64,000 nt of DNA from Planctomycetota bacterium. Its GTDB lineage: Bacteria; Planctomycetota; Phycisphaerae; UBA1845; UTPLA1. The notes under the pieces were generated by a model. That model was not told the origin of the DNA and searched no databases. It worked only from the letters and a program-made list of their open reading frames with translations. A program made the position numbers and the translations under genes. Below, in pieces: positions 1 to 8,965 of this stretch (position 1 is its first letter; each line of letters opens with the position of its first letter). The DNA is taken from contig JADJRI010000007.1 in NCBI GenBank assembly GCA_016712275.1, positions 79,696 to 143,695 on the forward strand, read 5' to 3'.

Positions 1-137
1 AATGGAAGCAACTAGCAAATTTCGTAACTCTAGCAGCATACTACGTTTAGGCGCATCCCACGAATTGAGAAAAGTTGTGGAATCATGCGGTCCGAACGAG
101 AAAACGCCGACTTTTCTCGAATTGAAGCTGTGCCGGC

Positions 138-1677
138 TCAGAATTGGAAGTAGATGAACGGACTGGCGTTCTCGGGGCTGAATAGAACCAATGCCGCGAT
201 CCAAGTCGCGTAACCGATGCCGGCGACCGGCGCCGGCAGGCGGAGGCGCGGACGGCCGCGGCGAATCCAATCTTCGTAAAGATGCAGCGCCAAGAGCAGC
301 GCGAGCAGCATCACCATGGGAACTTTGTTCATGAGCCATGCGGGGTCGGCGACGTTGGCCGGCATGAACAGGTGGGTCACGAAATAAACTGCGCGAGCGA
401 GTGCGGCGGACGTTGGTTCTGGTTCAAGGCCACCAGGGAGCGTCATGGGCTGGCATCGGAAGAAGACCCAGGCGAGGTGGACGAGAAGGAGCGTTGAGGA
501 CCAACAGACAAAGGTACGAAGCCACGGTGAAACGGAGGCTCGGAGCGTGGTTAGTATCGGGTCATTTGGCGATTTGGCGATCTGGCGAATTGGCGATTGG
601 GGTGCGGGGTAGGCGGCCGTCGCGCTGATTCGTCTGAATTGATTGGTGACGACCAGTGCGGCGCCGTGGATGGCGCCCCAGATGACGAAGGTCCAGCTTG
701 CGCCATGCCAGAGGCCGCCGAGGAGCATGGTGAGCATGAGGTTGCGAGCGGTCAGAAGTCGGCCGAAGCGGGAACCGCCGAGCGGGATGTAGAGATAATC
801 GCGCAGCCATGTGGAGAGCGAGATGTGCCAGCGACGCCAGAAATCGGAGAGGCTGGTTGCGAGATAAGGGCTGGCGAAGTTTGCGGAGAAATCGAAGCCC
901 ATCATGCGAGCGATGGCAATGGCCATGTCGGTGTAGCCGGAGAAGTCGCAGTAAATCTGGCCGCCATAACAAAACATGGCGAGCCAGAGATCGCGGGACT
1001 GGTATTGGGTTGGATCGCTGAAGACGGGATCGACGAGAGTGGCGAGATTGTCGGCAATCAACAATTTCTTTGTGAGGCCGACCATGAAAAGAACGGACGC
1101 CGGACTCCATGCGGTCCCATGAGAATCGCTTAATGGTCTCAAGCTGGGGAAGAAACTCACGGGCTTTGACGATGGGGCCGGCGACGAGCTGGGGGAAGAA
1201 TGCGACAAAGAGGGCGAAATCGATGTAGGAGCGCGTGACGGGCGTCTCTCGTCGGTAGACATCGATGGTGTAGCTCATCGTCTGAAAGGTGTGAAAGCTG
1301 ATGCCGACGGGAAGGATGATCGAGAGGGTGGAGAGATTGGGATTGAACCCGAACGAAAGAAAAAGTTCACGAAACGAGCCGATGAAGAAATTCGCGTACT
1401 TGAAGATCACCAACACGCCCAAATTGGATACGAGCGTTGCAATGAGTAGCAGCTTTCTAGACTTGGGATTCTCCGTTCGATCGAGGCCAAGGGCGATGAA
1501 GAAATCCAGGGTGGTGAGCGCGATGAGGATGGTGACGAGCCACGGGTTCCAAGCCATGTAGAAGAAATAGCTGGCGAGCAGAAGAAATGCGTGGCGACCG
1601 CGGCGCGTGGGAAGCGACCAGTAGACGAAGAAAACGGGAATGAAAAAGAAGGCAAACTGCCAGCTTGAGAAGATCAT
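138..1677 (-). CDS. MBOAT family O-acyltransferase (AlgI-like), frameshifted
   Basis: A membrane-bound O-acyltransferase of the AlgI/PatA type, which moves acetyl groups across the membrane to O-acylate a polysaccharide. The N-terminal part, from the ATG at 1677, has several hydrophobic segments, including the family stretch LVAGPIVKAREFLPQ. Near 1090 the frame changes at a short T run (GVRSF to FMVGLTKKLLIADN), and the rest continues to 138 in another frame. The C-terminal part carries YCDFSGYTDMAIA, FWRRWHISLSTWLRDY and GGLWHGASW; the conserved catalytic His codon is at 705-707. Joined length is about 513 residues, normal to slightly long. A short tandem repeat at 565-600 adds a linker after the transmembrane core. 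The start overlaps the stop of the upstream SGNH gene as ATGA, so translational coupling is likely. The family assignment is firm; the acyl acceptor is unknown. Confidence 0.9.
565..600 (+). repeat. 9-bp short tandem repeat inside the MBOAT gene
   Basis: About four imperfect copies of TTTGGCGAT lie in tandem. On the minus strand they encode the linker SPIRQIAKSPNDPI in the MBOAT protein. The same unit on the opposite strand (ATCACCAAATCGCC) is found at 46775-46811 inside the molybdenum hydroxylase gene. The 9-bp period keeps the reading frame open. Confidence 0.6.
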
Positions 1678-2786
1678 GGAGCATCTCCCTCGCTGCCGGT
1701 CGCACCTTTTGCGAGTCTTGCGTTACCTGTGAGAAGACCCAGCCGCATGGATCGTTCGGCGATGCGTCGACTGAGGCGCTTGGCGAGAGCGAGGCCGACA
1801 TGGGTTTCGTCGAGGTAATCCGCGTCGGTGCGCGGCACTTCCGTCATTGGAGCGCCTATGTAATTTATGCCGGCTTCGTGGCAGCAACGTGCAATCGTTT
1901 TCTCCAAATCCGATTCCACCGACATCCAACGCTTCTCGGCGCGCGGGCTGTTGGGAATGTAGGCGACGACCAGCGGAATGCCGGTGTCTCTGCAGTGCGC
2001 CAGTAATTCACCGAAGCGGCGAACGGCGGGCGCCTGCGGATCAAATTGGGGCATTGATGCCACCATGACGGCATTGGAGTCGATTTCGAGCTGAGCCTCC
2101 AAGCTTTTCATGCGGCGATTTGCGGCCCAGGGATGCTCATAGCCATCCAATGAACAAGGTGTGATGACGCGCAGCCTGCGCTCGCGAGCAATTTGTGCGT
2201 ATTTCGGGAAGACTGATTCGGCGCGTTCCTGCAGCCATTTCATTGTCTCGTACCGTCGGTGCAGCAACGCCCAGGCGATGCCGCTATTTCGTTCGAGAAA
2301 ATGCCCGACGACCGTGGAGGACCAGCCGTCTTCGCGAAGACATGCAAAGAGATCGTCCCAGTCAAAAAGGTCGCGGGCGGCGGACACCGGCTCATAGTCC
2401 GCACGAATCTCGCTGGCGTTGACGCCGAGAACGATCAGACCGGGCTTCATCGCTTCGACGTATCGAGAAAAAAGAATCTGCCATTCGAGGACTTTCGAAG
2501 CGGGGATACCGAAATTGAAGGCCGGAGCACCGATGACCTGTTCGAATTCCTGCGGCACGAGCGCATAGGCCACGCGGGAGGAACCGAGGAGGAGGATTCG
2601 CGGGGGTTCGGGACGGGCGTGGAGGGCGTCGAGCTTTCGGCGGTAATGATTGACGTAGAATTCATCGAGCGCTGAGTCGTTTTTGCGAATAAACACATCG
2701 CAGACGGCCAGGGTGGCGAAGGTGAAAAATAGAACGGCGATTCGACGCTTAGCGGCAGGCGAAAGGGATTTGATTGAATTCGACAA
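1674..2786 (-). CDS. SGNH/DltD-like membrane-anchored protein, MBOAT partner
   Basis: A 370-residue protein with one N-terminal membrane segment (about residues 14-31) and an extracytoplasmic SGNH-type fold. The nucleophile block reads LLLGSSRVAYAL (about residues 65-77), as in DltD/AlgJ-like proteins, and a DETH motif near residue 325 can supply the Asp-His pair. Such proteins pair with MBOAT acyltransferases in polysaccharide or teichoic acid O-acylation. The stop codon overlaps the MBOAT start by ATGA, which strongly supports a two-gene unit. No frameshift is seen. The family call is firm; whether it acts as an acyltransferase or esterase is an inference. Confidence 0.8.
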   Translation of the reverse strand: MSNSIKSLSPAAKRRIAVLFFTFATLAVCDVFIRKNDSALDEFYVNHYRRKLDALHARPEPPRILLLGSSRVAYALVPQEFEQVIGAPAFNFGIPASKVLEWQILFSRYVEAMKPGLIVLGVNASEIRADYEPVSAARDLFDWDDLFACLREDGWSSTVVGHFLERNSGIAWALLHRRYETMKWLQERAESVFPKYAQIARERRLRVITPCSLDGYEHPWAANRRMKSLEAQLEIDSNAVMVASMPQFDPQAPAVRRFGELLAHCRDTGIPLVVAYIPNSPRAEKRWMSVESDLEKTIARCCHEAGINYIGAPMTEVPRTDADYLDETHVGLALAKRLSRRIAERSMRLGLLTGNARLAKGATGSEGDAP

Positions 2787-2807
2787 GTTTGGATTGCCCG
2801 TATGGAT

Positions 2808-3000
2808 GGTTCACGAAAGATTGCGTTCGCCGCAGGGTCCCTAAGTGAATATCGGATAAGCGATCGGGGCGGCGGCGTCTCAGGGGCAAGTCGGCAAAAA
2901 TTGCCGGGGGCATGCGAGATTGAGGCCGTGATTGAATCGAAAAGGTACGCCGATAGAACGGCGGCGGCGTGGTTTCACAGGCGAGACGCCTGTGCCACAG
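2808..3000. repeat. Intergenic region with dispersed palindromic repeat (copy 1)
   Basis: This gap between two minus-strand genes holds GGTTCACGAAAGATTG at 2808-2823 and, at 2976-3000, the palindrome CAGGCGAGACGCCTG flanked by GCCACAG. Both parts recur at 26533-26599, where they lie close together. I see no gene here. Confidence 0.6.
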
Positions 3001-3028
3001 GGATTTGAAAGGAATTTGAAAACAACTC

Positions 3029-3502
3029 TCAGGCTTGGGGATCGGGCTTGGGATCGAAGTGGCCGGCTTCCATGTGTTTGTTGACTTCGGAGCGGATGAG
3101 CGGGGCTTTGACACCCAATTCGGCGAGCGCGGCGCTGGCGACGCTGCCATCTTCCCGGGCGAGCGCGATGAGCATGTGCTCAGGGCTGACAACCTTGCTT
3201 TCGAGCTGGCGGGCCTCTTCGATGGCGGCGGCCATGACATTTCGGAAATGAGGCGTGCCGGGGAGGCGGCCGAACACCCAGGTGTCTTCGAGCGTGCCCT
3301 GAATGAGGCGATCGACCGTCACTTTTGCATTGGCGAGGGTGACGCCGTTGTCGCGAAGGATAACGGCGGCAAGGCTGGTGCCTTCCTTGAGCATGGACAG
3401 CAACAGGTGCTCGGTGCCGACGTAATCCTGCTCATAGTCGCGCGCGATCTGCTGCGAGAGCTTGATGATTCGATCGAGATCGGGCGTGAGTTTCTCGAAC
3501 AT
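3029..3502 (-). CDS. Stand-alone Clp N-terminal (Clp R) domain protein
   Basis: A 157-residue protein made of two consecutive Clp_N repeats (about residues 1-75 and 76-150), as at the start of ClpA/ClpC. The typical text includes DYVGTEHLLLSMLKEG and VVSPEHMLIALARE. There is no AAA+ ATPase domain after it, so it cannot unfold proteins itself. It may bind substrates or adaptors for a ClpC encoded elsewhere, like ClpS or ClpT-type accessory proteins. The last 70 bases of the upstream hypothetical gene overlap its start. The domain call is firm and the role is inferred. Confidence 0.85.
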   Translation of the reverse strand: MFEKLTPDLDRIIKLSQQIARDYEQDYVGTEHLLLSMLKEGTSLAAVILRDNGVTLANAKVTVDRLIQGTLEDTWVFGRLPGTPHFRNVMAAAIEEARQLESKVVSPEHMLIALAREDGSVASAALAELGVKAPLIRSEVNKHMEAGHFDPKPDPQA

Positions 3503-4397
3503 GGATCGCGTCCGTTAAAAGCCAGTTATTCAGATCGCACTTCCGCGGGGTTGTGCTTTTGTCCGATTCCGGTGTGACCTGCTTCTTTGCGTAGTTATAC
3601 GCGAGACTGAGAACAGCAACAAGAACGGTGAAGCCAAGAGTGATGCGGAGAATTTTCAGCCGATTCGCAACCTCGCGGTCGCGCCATTCGGCGAGGCGCT
3701 GGTCGATCTCGTTCAGTTTTAGATCGATGCGCGCTTCAATCTCATCGAGCTTGATCTTGATGTAGTCGTCGGCCGTCGAGCGAATGCGATGGGCGATGCC
3801 GCCGACCACACCCATGTCTTCGATTTGCCGGCGAAGCGTGGCCTTCGCGGCGGTTTTGGCGGAATTCGCATCGGAGAGTGTTGCGGGGGTTGCGACATCG
3901 AGCGGCTGGGGAGGCTCAAGTGACTCTTCGCCTTCGATGATGCGCGAGAGCCAGGAGCCCACGACGCTGCGCCGCTTTCGATGGAATCGCTGCCAGAATC
4001 CAAGGCGCTTTTTGATTTTCTCGATCAAATCGTCGGCGGCGTCTGAATCGGCGATCTTGATGTCACGCAACAGGCACAGCGTGACCAGTGCACGCCGGGA
4101 CAATGCGTCGTAATTTGTCTTGTCAGTCTTGACGATTTCGCGGGCGATGTCCTCATTGGTCGCGTTGTCACTCAAACTCCGGCGCGACCAACGCAAGACT
4201 TCGAGAAGACCTTCGCGATCGATGTCAGTCAACATGTGCCGCCGGGCCGACACACGGCGAACAAGCTCGTCGGAGGGCAGGTCGTCGGACAGATCGAGTC
4301 CGAGGGCGCGCCCCAGCAGGAGCAATTCATCATGGGGGATACGCTTAAGCGCATCGGTCGCATTGGCGGTGGATTGTGTCTGAGGGGCCGAACTCAT
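3432..4397 (-). CDS. Hypothetical protein with C-terminal membrane segment
   Basis: I do not recognise this family. From the ATG at 4397 it has 321 residues: a charged helical N-terminal half (RIPHDELLLLGRALGLDL), a Pro-rich linker near residue 170, a helical stretch rich in Glu/Lys/Asp (DDYIKIKLDEIEARIDLKLN) that may form a coiled coil, and one hydrophobic segment (about residues 262-280, ILRITLGFTVLVAVLSLAY). The C-terminal 23 or so residues overlap the Clp_N gene in another frame, so a small frameshift near the end is possible. An in-frame ATG at 4406 is an alternative start; neither has a good ribosome site. Confidence 0.55.
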   Translation of the reverse strand: MSSAPQTQSTANATDALKRIPHDELLLLGRALGLDLSDDLPSDELVRRVSARRHMLTDIDREGLLEVLRWSRRSLSDNATNEDIAREIVKTDKTNYDALSRRALVTLCLLRDIKIADSDAADDLIEKIKKRLGFWQRFHRKRRSVVGSWLSRIIEGEESLEPPQPLDVATPATLSDANSAKTAAKATLRRQIEDMGVVGGIAHRIRSTADDYIKIKLDEIEARIDLKLNEIDQRLAEWRDREVANRLKILRITLGFTVLVAVLSLAYNYAKKQVTPESDKSTTPRKCDLNNWLLTDAIHVRETHARSRSNHQALAADRARL

Positions 4398-4455
4398 GGC
4401 AGGCATGATAACGGCGAGCGGGCATTCTTTGGAAATGATCTTTGCACCATCGCGA

Positions 4456-5883
4456 TTATCCATCGGGCAGGGCTTTTGAGTGAACATATCGGCACTTGCC
4501 GAATTCCGAACGATGGAGGCCCGGTATTCGCTGGATTGTAAAGGCGACGCGATGCCCGAAGAGACCCTGAAGGGCCGCGGAAAGACGCGACGACCAATCT
4601 TCTGGGGCGCAAGCCCTATCCAACACCTGGACTTGGAGGGAGCCGTTTGAATTCTGCTCGATCTGAAAGGCGCCATTCCCGAAAATAGGGGAAAGGGCTT
4701 CGATGGCGCAGGCAGGCTCGATCCAATGGCCGTTATCGGTGATCAGGAAATCGGAGATTCGGCCGAGGATGCGCGGCATGACCGGGAGCGACAGGCCGCA
4801 GTCGCAGGACTCGCGTCGGACGCGGACGATGTCGCCGGTTCGATAGCGAATCACCGGCATGGCCCGGCTTTGCAGCCCGGTGACGACCACCTCGGCCAGT
4901 TCGCCGGGCAATGCCTTGTGATTGTCGCGGATGAACTCGACGAACATCGATTCCGCGCAAATGTGCCATGAGCGGCGCGGGCATTCGTATGCAATGGCGC
5001 CGGCTTCCTGAATGCCATAGCTTTGGATACATGGCACGCGGAGCGTCTGCTCGATGAGGCACTGCTGCCATGGGAATGTCACTTCACCGGTCAGAAAAAC
5101 GGCACGAAGCGCGGGAATATTTGAATCGGCGGCGATTGACTGATCGCGCTGAATCATGGCAACCAGCGCAGAAGGGAAAGCCGAAATGCGGGCGGGGTTG
5201 AACTGACGAACTTTCGCCCAGAAATCAGCGGGTTCGAGCCGTTCGAGCAACAGCGAGTCTATTTGAGATTCGGCGAGCAACGCGTCGCGCAACCGGCGCG
5301 CCACAATTCGCAGGCGGCCCCGCAGATTCACTGGCGGATCGACCGGCCAAAGGTGAAGTTCCTTGCTTGTTTGGTTGAAGCCGTGCCATGCGAGGCCTCG
5401 GATTCGATTGGCTTTGTCCCATGCCTGGCGATTGCGATCCCAGAAGTAAATCAGTTTATCGTCGGTTGAGCCTCGCGTGTGGTCGTGAAGCAGGCGCGAG
5501 GACGAATCATCTCGACACATGTCTCGTGCATGAGTACGAATGTCGAAACGGGACAGAAAAGGGAGTTTGCCAAAATCGTCCAACGTTTGAATCGAATCGG
5601 CGTGGTCGTATTCAGACCGGCCGAAAAAGGGACAGTTTCGCCGGGCGTGGGTGAGCAGGTTTACGAGATTTTGAAACTGCCGGGCCTGAAGCTGATCGGA
5701 TCGGAGGGACTGACATTCGACGAGCTTTCTTGCGAGGCGTCGCGTGGGGCGGCGCATGAGCGCTTCGTGAATGCGAAAGATCGGCCCCCCACCCACATGC
5801 GCTATCCCGCCTTTGAGATCGGTCCGATTCAATGCATCGGCAAGATCGGCGCGGGGAAGGCCGGGGAGTGAGAAGATCGACAT
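4456..5883 (-). CDS. CapK/PaaK-like adenylate-forming enzyme
   Basis: A 475-residue member of the phenylacetate-CoA ligase/CapK branch of the ANL superfamily, which activates a carboxylic acid with ATP. Visible motifs are the Thr/Ser-rich P-loop equivalent HTRGSTDDKL (about residue 134), the SYGIQEAGAIAYEC block, YRTGDIVRV, and a C-terminal GRISDFLI hinge. CDCG lies just before the hinge, as in many family members. CapK homologues are frequent in capsule and exopolysaccharide loci, where their substrate is mostly unknown. Here an acyl carrier protein (12301) and FkbH-like protein (10451) nearby make loading of an acyl group onto a carrier or sugar plausible, but this is inference. Confidence 0.8.
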   Translation of the reverse strand: MSIFSLPGLPRADLADALNRTDLKGGIAHVGGGPIFRIHEALMRRPTRRLARKLVECQSLRSDQLQARQFQNLVNLLTHARRNCPFFGRSEYDHADSIQTLDDFGKLPFLSRFDIRTHARDMCRDDSSSRLLHDHTRGSTDDKLIYFWDRNRQAWDKANRIRGLAWHGFNQTSKELHLWPVDPPVNLRGRLRIVARRLRDALLAESQIDSLLLERLEPADFWAKVRQFNPARISAFPSALVAMIQRDQSIAADSNIPALRAVFLTGEVTFPWQQCLIEQTLRVPCIQSYGIQEAGAIAYECPRRSWHICAESMFVEFIRDNHKALPGELAEVVVTGLQSRAMPVIRYRTGDIVRVRRESCDCGLSLPVMPRILGRISDFLITDNGHWIEPACAIEALSPIFGNGAFQIEQNSNGSLQVQVLDRACAPEDWSSRLSAALQGLFGHRVAFTIQRIPGLHRSEFGKCRYVHSKALPDG

Positions 5884-5948
5884 GTAGATTGAATCGGCGG
5901 ATGAGGGGAATGGGGCTTAGCCGACAGTGCTTTTGTTGGAATAAGACC

Positions 5949-6266
5949 TTAATTGTCGCCCGACATCGGTGTCGATTTCGAGGCGCGATCCTTGCGGTAA
6001 CGGATAAACTGGATGAGGAAATAGAGGACGCAACCGCCCTTCCATGCCAGCAGCCACCAGGGATCCCACCATTTGCCTGTTTTTGTTTCGACGATATCCG
6101 AGATGCCGAAGAGAATGAATGCGATGGCGAGGCCGACGACGTTGACGCGACCTGCGGGCTTGCGCATGAAGCATTGAACCAGAAAGATCATGCCGATGAG
6201 GATCCATAGCACCGCCTCGACCTGATTCCCGATTTCGTGAAGCGTTGCGGACTGGGCGAGGGGCAT
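5949..6266 (-). CDS. Small three-helix membrane protein
   Basis: A 105-residue protein from the ATG at 6266, chosen because the longer version would run into the upstream gene. It has three hydrophobic segments: around VLWILIGMIFLVQCFM, VVGLAIAFILFGISDIVE and WLLAWKGGCVLYFLIQFI. I do not recognise a family. It lies between the CapK-like gene and the YdcF-like gene on the same strand and is probably co-transcribed. Confidence 0.55.
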   Translation of the reverse strand: MPLAQSATLHEIGNQVEAVLWILIGMIFLVQCFMRKPAGRVNVVGLAIAFILFGISDIVETKTGKWWDPWWLLAWKGGCVLYFLIQFIRYRKDRASKSTPMSGDN

Positions 6267-6294
6267 GGTGAAGCCTTTGGATTGTGACGGTGAT

Positions 6295-6952
6295 TTACAG
6301 AACACCGCGGCATTTGTATTCGATCCATGCGGCTGCTTCGTATACCAATTGCGGATAGATTAGGAACCGTGATTTCCAGCCGGTCTCTTCGGGAGCGCGG
6401 CAGCGGCGTTCCCATCGCGGCTCCTGCATGATGATGTGTTTGTAACCAGCGTGTTCAAAACAGGCACGGGCACGCCGCAGGTGTGAATAGCTCGTTACGA
6501 TGATGACTGTGTCCTTTTCGGGGTCGAGCCCGGCGGCCGTGCGGACTCCGGCTGGGTGATCGCGGGTGGTGAAATGAGCTTCGATCCATGAGAACCCTGG
6601 CCGTATCGGCACCCCAGTCGATGGCGATGTCGCGCATTTCGTCGGCATATTTGTCGTGATTGCTGACGATCAGTTTGTCGGCCCATCCCTCCCGCAGGAG
6701 GCGAGCGGATTCGATAATGCGATTGGGATTGCCGCCGAGACAGACGATGTAGTCGGCCTTGCGAAGCGGATCCTGACAATCGAGAGCCTTAAAGACCCAT
6801 GCCGAAACAGGGGTTATGATAAACATGATGTTGAGTAGAACCACGACGACAAATACGTCCTCGATTCGCCGGAGCCATCGGCGGCCGACCGACTTGGGCC
6901 GGATCTTTTGATCGAGGGGTGACTGTTTGGGTTGCGGGATCGGATCAGGCAT
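6295..6952 (-). CDS. YdcF/ElyC-like DUF218 protein, frameshifted
   Basis: A DUF218-family protein of about 219 residues. It starts at 6952 with a basic N-terminus and one membrane helix (VFVVVVLLNIMFIITPVSAW), then shows the family hallmark DYIVCLGGNPNRIIESARLLREG and KLIVSNH. Near 6585 the frame changes; the second half has the family TVIIVTSYSHLRRARACFEHAG stretch (6455-6530), as in ElyC/SanA/YdcF. These proteins act in envelope biogenesis, with no settled reaction. The same-strand neighbours encode sugar-polymer functions. Confidence 0.75.
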
Positions 6953-6997
6953 GGGTAGCCGTTTCGTTGCCTCAGGCCATCTTCGGTTATCGGGTAC

Positions 6998-7056
6998 TGG
7001 TACAGTTCGATGAGACTCCACAGCCGGGGGCGGCTGTGCCACATCAAACTGTACCA
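6998..7056. repeat. Nested inverted repeat upstream of the YdcF-like gene
   Basis: The outer arms TGGTACAGTTCGATG (6998-7012) and CATCAAACTGTACCA (7042-7056) match as an inverted repeat with one mismatch. Inside is CACAGCCGGGGGCGGCTGTG (7019-7038), followed by CCACA, resembling the palindromes at 2976 and 26575. CGGTTATCGGG also occurs as a direct repeat just outside both arms (6984 and 7061). The gap lies between divergent genes. Confidence 0.6.
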
Positions 7057-7257
7057 ATATCGGTTATCGGGATTTACTGTATCAAAACATCCGACCATAG
7101 TAACCTAGCGAGACGTATAGAACGAATGAGGGGCGACATCACTTAGGCCAGGCACACGGCGTAAAATGATCAACGCCGAGCCTGGATTGCGTTTGGGCGT
7201 GGGGGTCGCGACCCGGTGCCCTGCCGCTCCAGCAAGGAATTCAGCTCACTGGCCCAT

Positions 7258-8118
7258 ATGGTTCACGCATTCACGATTGATGTAGAAGACTACCACAATG
7301 TGGTGGCAAGGGACTGGCTCGGCATTAATCGGCCGCCGACGCGGGCCGTCGTGGAGAACATGAACCGGTTTCTGGGGTGGTTATCGGAGCGTTCGGTTCG
7401 AGCGACGTGTTTTGTGCTGGGTGAGGTCGCGGAAGTGTTTCCAGAGCTGATTCGCGAGATTGCCGATCGCGGGCACGAACTGGGGGTTCATGGTTATTAC
7501 CACCGGCAGGTGTTCAAGCTGGATCGGGAATCGTTTCGAAAGGAAGTGGGCGATGCCAAGAGACTGATCGAGCGGATTTCCGGGCAAAAAATTCGGGGGC
7601 ACCGAGCGCCCGCGTTCTCCATCATGCCGAACACCGCCTGGGCTCTTGAGGTTTTGGCAGAGGAGGGATTTGAATACGATTCGAGCATCTTTCCGATCAA
7701 GGGAAAGCGATATGGATGGCCGGGATATCCGATGGATATTCAAAGGATACGCCTGCCAAACGGCCTATCGATCATCGAGGCGCCCCTGTCGACGGTAACG
7801 CTGTTTGGAAAGCGAATTCCGGCTTGCGGCGGCGGTTATGTTCGGCATTTTCCTGCAATCTTCAGTCGCTGGGCGATGCGACGCGTGGGACGAGAGCGAC
7901 CGGCCATTGCATATTTTCACCCTTATGAAGTAGAAACACCGAGCTTTGAATTCGACACGTCACACTTGGGCAGAGAATCGGAAAGGCGTGCCATACGATT
8001 TCATCGTATGCAACAGATGAATCGTGCATCGATGAAGCGAAAGATACTAGGACTGATCGATGAATTTGAATTTGCGCCACTAGGTGGCATAATCGATCAT
8101 GCAATGGGTGATTCCTAG
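7258..8118 (+). CDS. Polysaccharide deacetylase (exosortase/XrtA-system type)
   Basis: A 286-residue NodB-fold carbohydrate deacetylase. The N-terminal FTIDVEDYHN carries the Asp pair of motif 1. The metal-binding HGYYH (H-x3-H) follows GHELGV near residue 80, RGHRAPAFSI is motif 3, and IAYFHPYEVE near residue 218 supplies the C-terminal His. The DVEDYH start and the C-terminal DUF3473-like part are typical of deacetylases found with exosortase-linked exopolysaccharide loci. The ATG at 7258 was chosen because the family begins with HAFTIDVEDYH. A cytoplasmic or periplasmic site is not clear, as no signal peptide is seen. Confidence 0.9.
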   Translation: MVHAFTIDVEDYHNVVARDWLGINRPPTRAVVENMNRFLGWLSERSVRATCFVLGEVAEVFPELIREIADRGHELGVHGYYHRQVFKLDRESFRKEVGDAKRLIERISGQKIRGHRAPAFSIMPNTAWALEVLAEEGFEYDSSIFPIKGKRYGWPGYPMDIQRIRLPNGLSIIEAPLSTVTLFGKRIPACGGGYVRHFPAIFSRWAMRRVGRERPAIAYFHPYEVETPSFEFDTSHLGRESERRAIRFHRMQQMNRASMKRKILGLIDEFEFAPLGGIIDHAMGDS

Positions 8119-8147
8119 CAGGACGCCCACCGGGAAGAAAGATCACC

Positions 8148-8965
8148 TTGGAAGAGTTTCGCAAAAAAAACGAACTGGGCACGGTGCTTATTACCAACGG
8201 CAACCTTCTGTCCATGCTGTCGCTGGGGGCTGGCTGGCGGAACATGGCCATCACTTGAAGGCCGTGGTCATTACAACCAAATTGCCCTCGACCAGTTCAA
8301 ATGTAAGCGGCCTTTGGGATATGTTCCTTCGCAGCGGCTGGCGCTACACGCATTTCAAGCTGAGCACCAATCGGTTCATGCCGGCGCGGTTCGGATTTCA
8401 AGGCATACCGACTACAATTCCGGAACTCATGAGCGTCTATCGCCTGCCCGCCGAAATCATCTATGCTGACAATGTAAATGACCCAGGGAATCATCGGACG
8501 AATTCGCAGCATGGCCGAGCGTACTCTTGTCATCCGCGCGACGAGTCGGTTTTCGGATGACCTGATTCGGGTTCCGTCACGGGTCGCGCTCAACATACAC
8601 TATGCACTGTTGCCGGGCTACGCAGGATTGTCGCCGTATTATTGGTATGTCCATCATCAAGAGCCGCAGGCCGGCATCACCATGCACGTCATCCATTCCA
8701 AGTTGGACGCCGGGCCGATTATTTGCCAGGAGCGGTTTGGGGCCGAAAAGATCAAGTCGGTGCTGGGATTGCTCATAAAGCAGATGGAATTGGTGTCACC
8801 GGTGTTGAATCGGTATTACGCGGGAGAATTGCACGAAGCAGGGCGATTCCCCAAGACTTGTCGCGCCGAAGTTATTTTCGACATCCGACGCGCGAGCAGA
8901 TCGATCAATTTCGCGCCAAAGGGCTTTCATTTGCAACACCGGAAGATGTCGCGGGACTTGCAAAG
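8148..8965 (+). CDS. Formyltransferase-family protein, three frameshifts
   Basis: A formyltransferase of the Fmt/ArnA/sugar N-formyltransferase fold, reconstructed from three frames. A TTG at 8148 may start MEEFRKKNELGTVLITNG. The frame changes near 8225 at a G5 run, near 8483, and near 8870. The core has NIHYALLPGYAGLSPYYW with the catalytic Asn and His, and GITMHVIHSKLDAGPII with the catalytic Asp, the family's Asn-His-Asp triad. The end (YFRHPTREQIDQFRAKG) is typical of sugar formyltransferases. Likely it formylates an amino sugar or other amine using N10-formyl-tetrahydrofolate. No stop codon separates it from the next domain. Confidence 0.7.

Noticed and set aside
1..137. CGAGAAAA/TTTTCTCG hairpin at 97-119 as a terminator of the MBOAT gene
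   Set aside because: The stem is short and AT-rich and on the minus strand is not followed by a T run, so it was not called.
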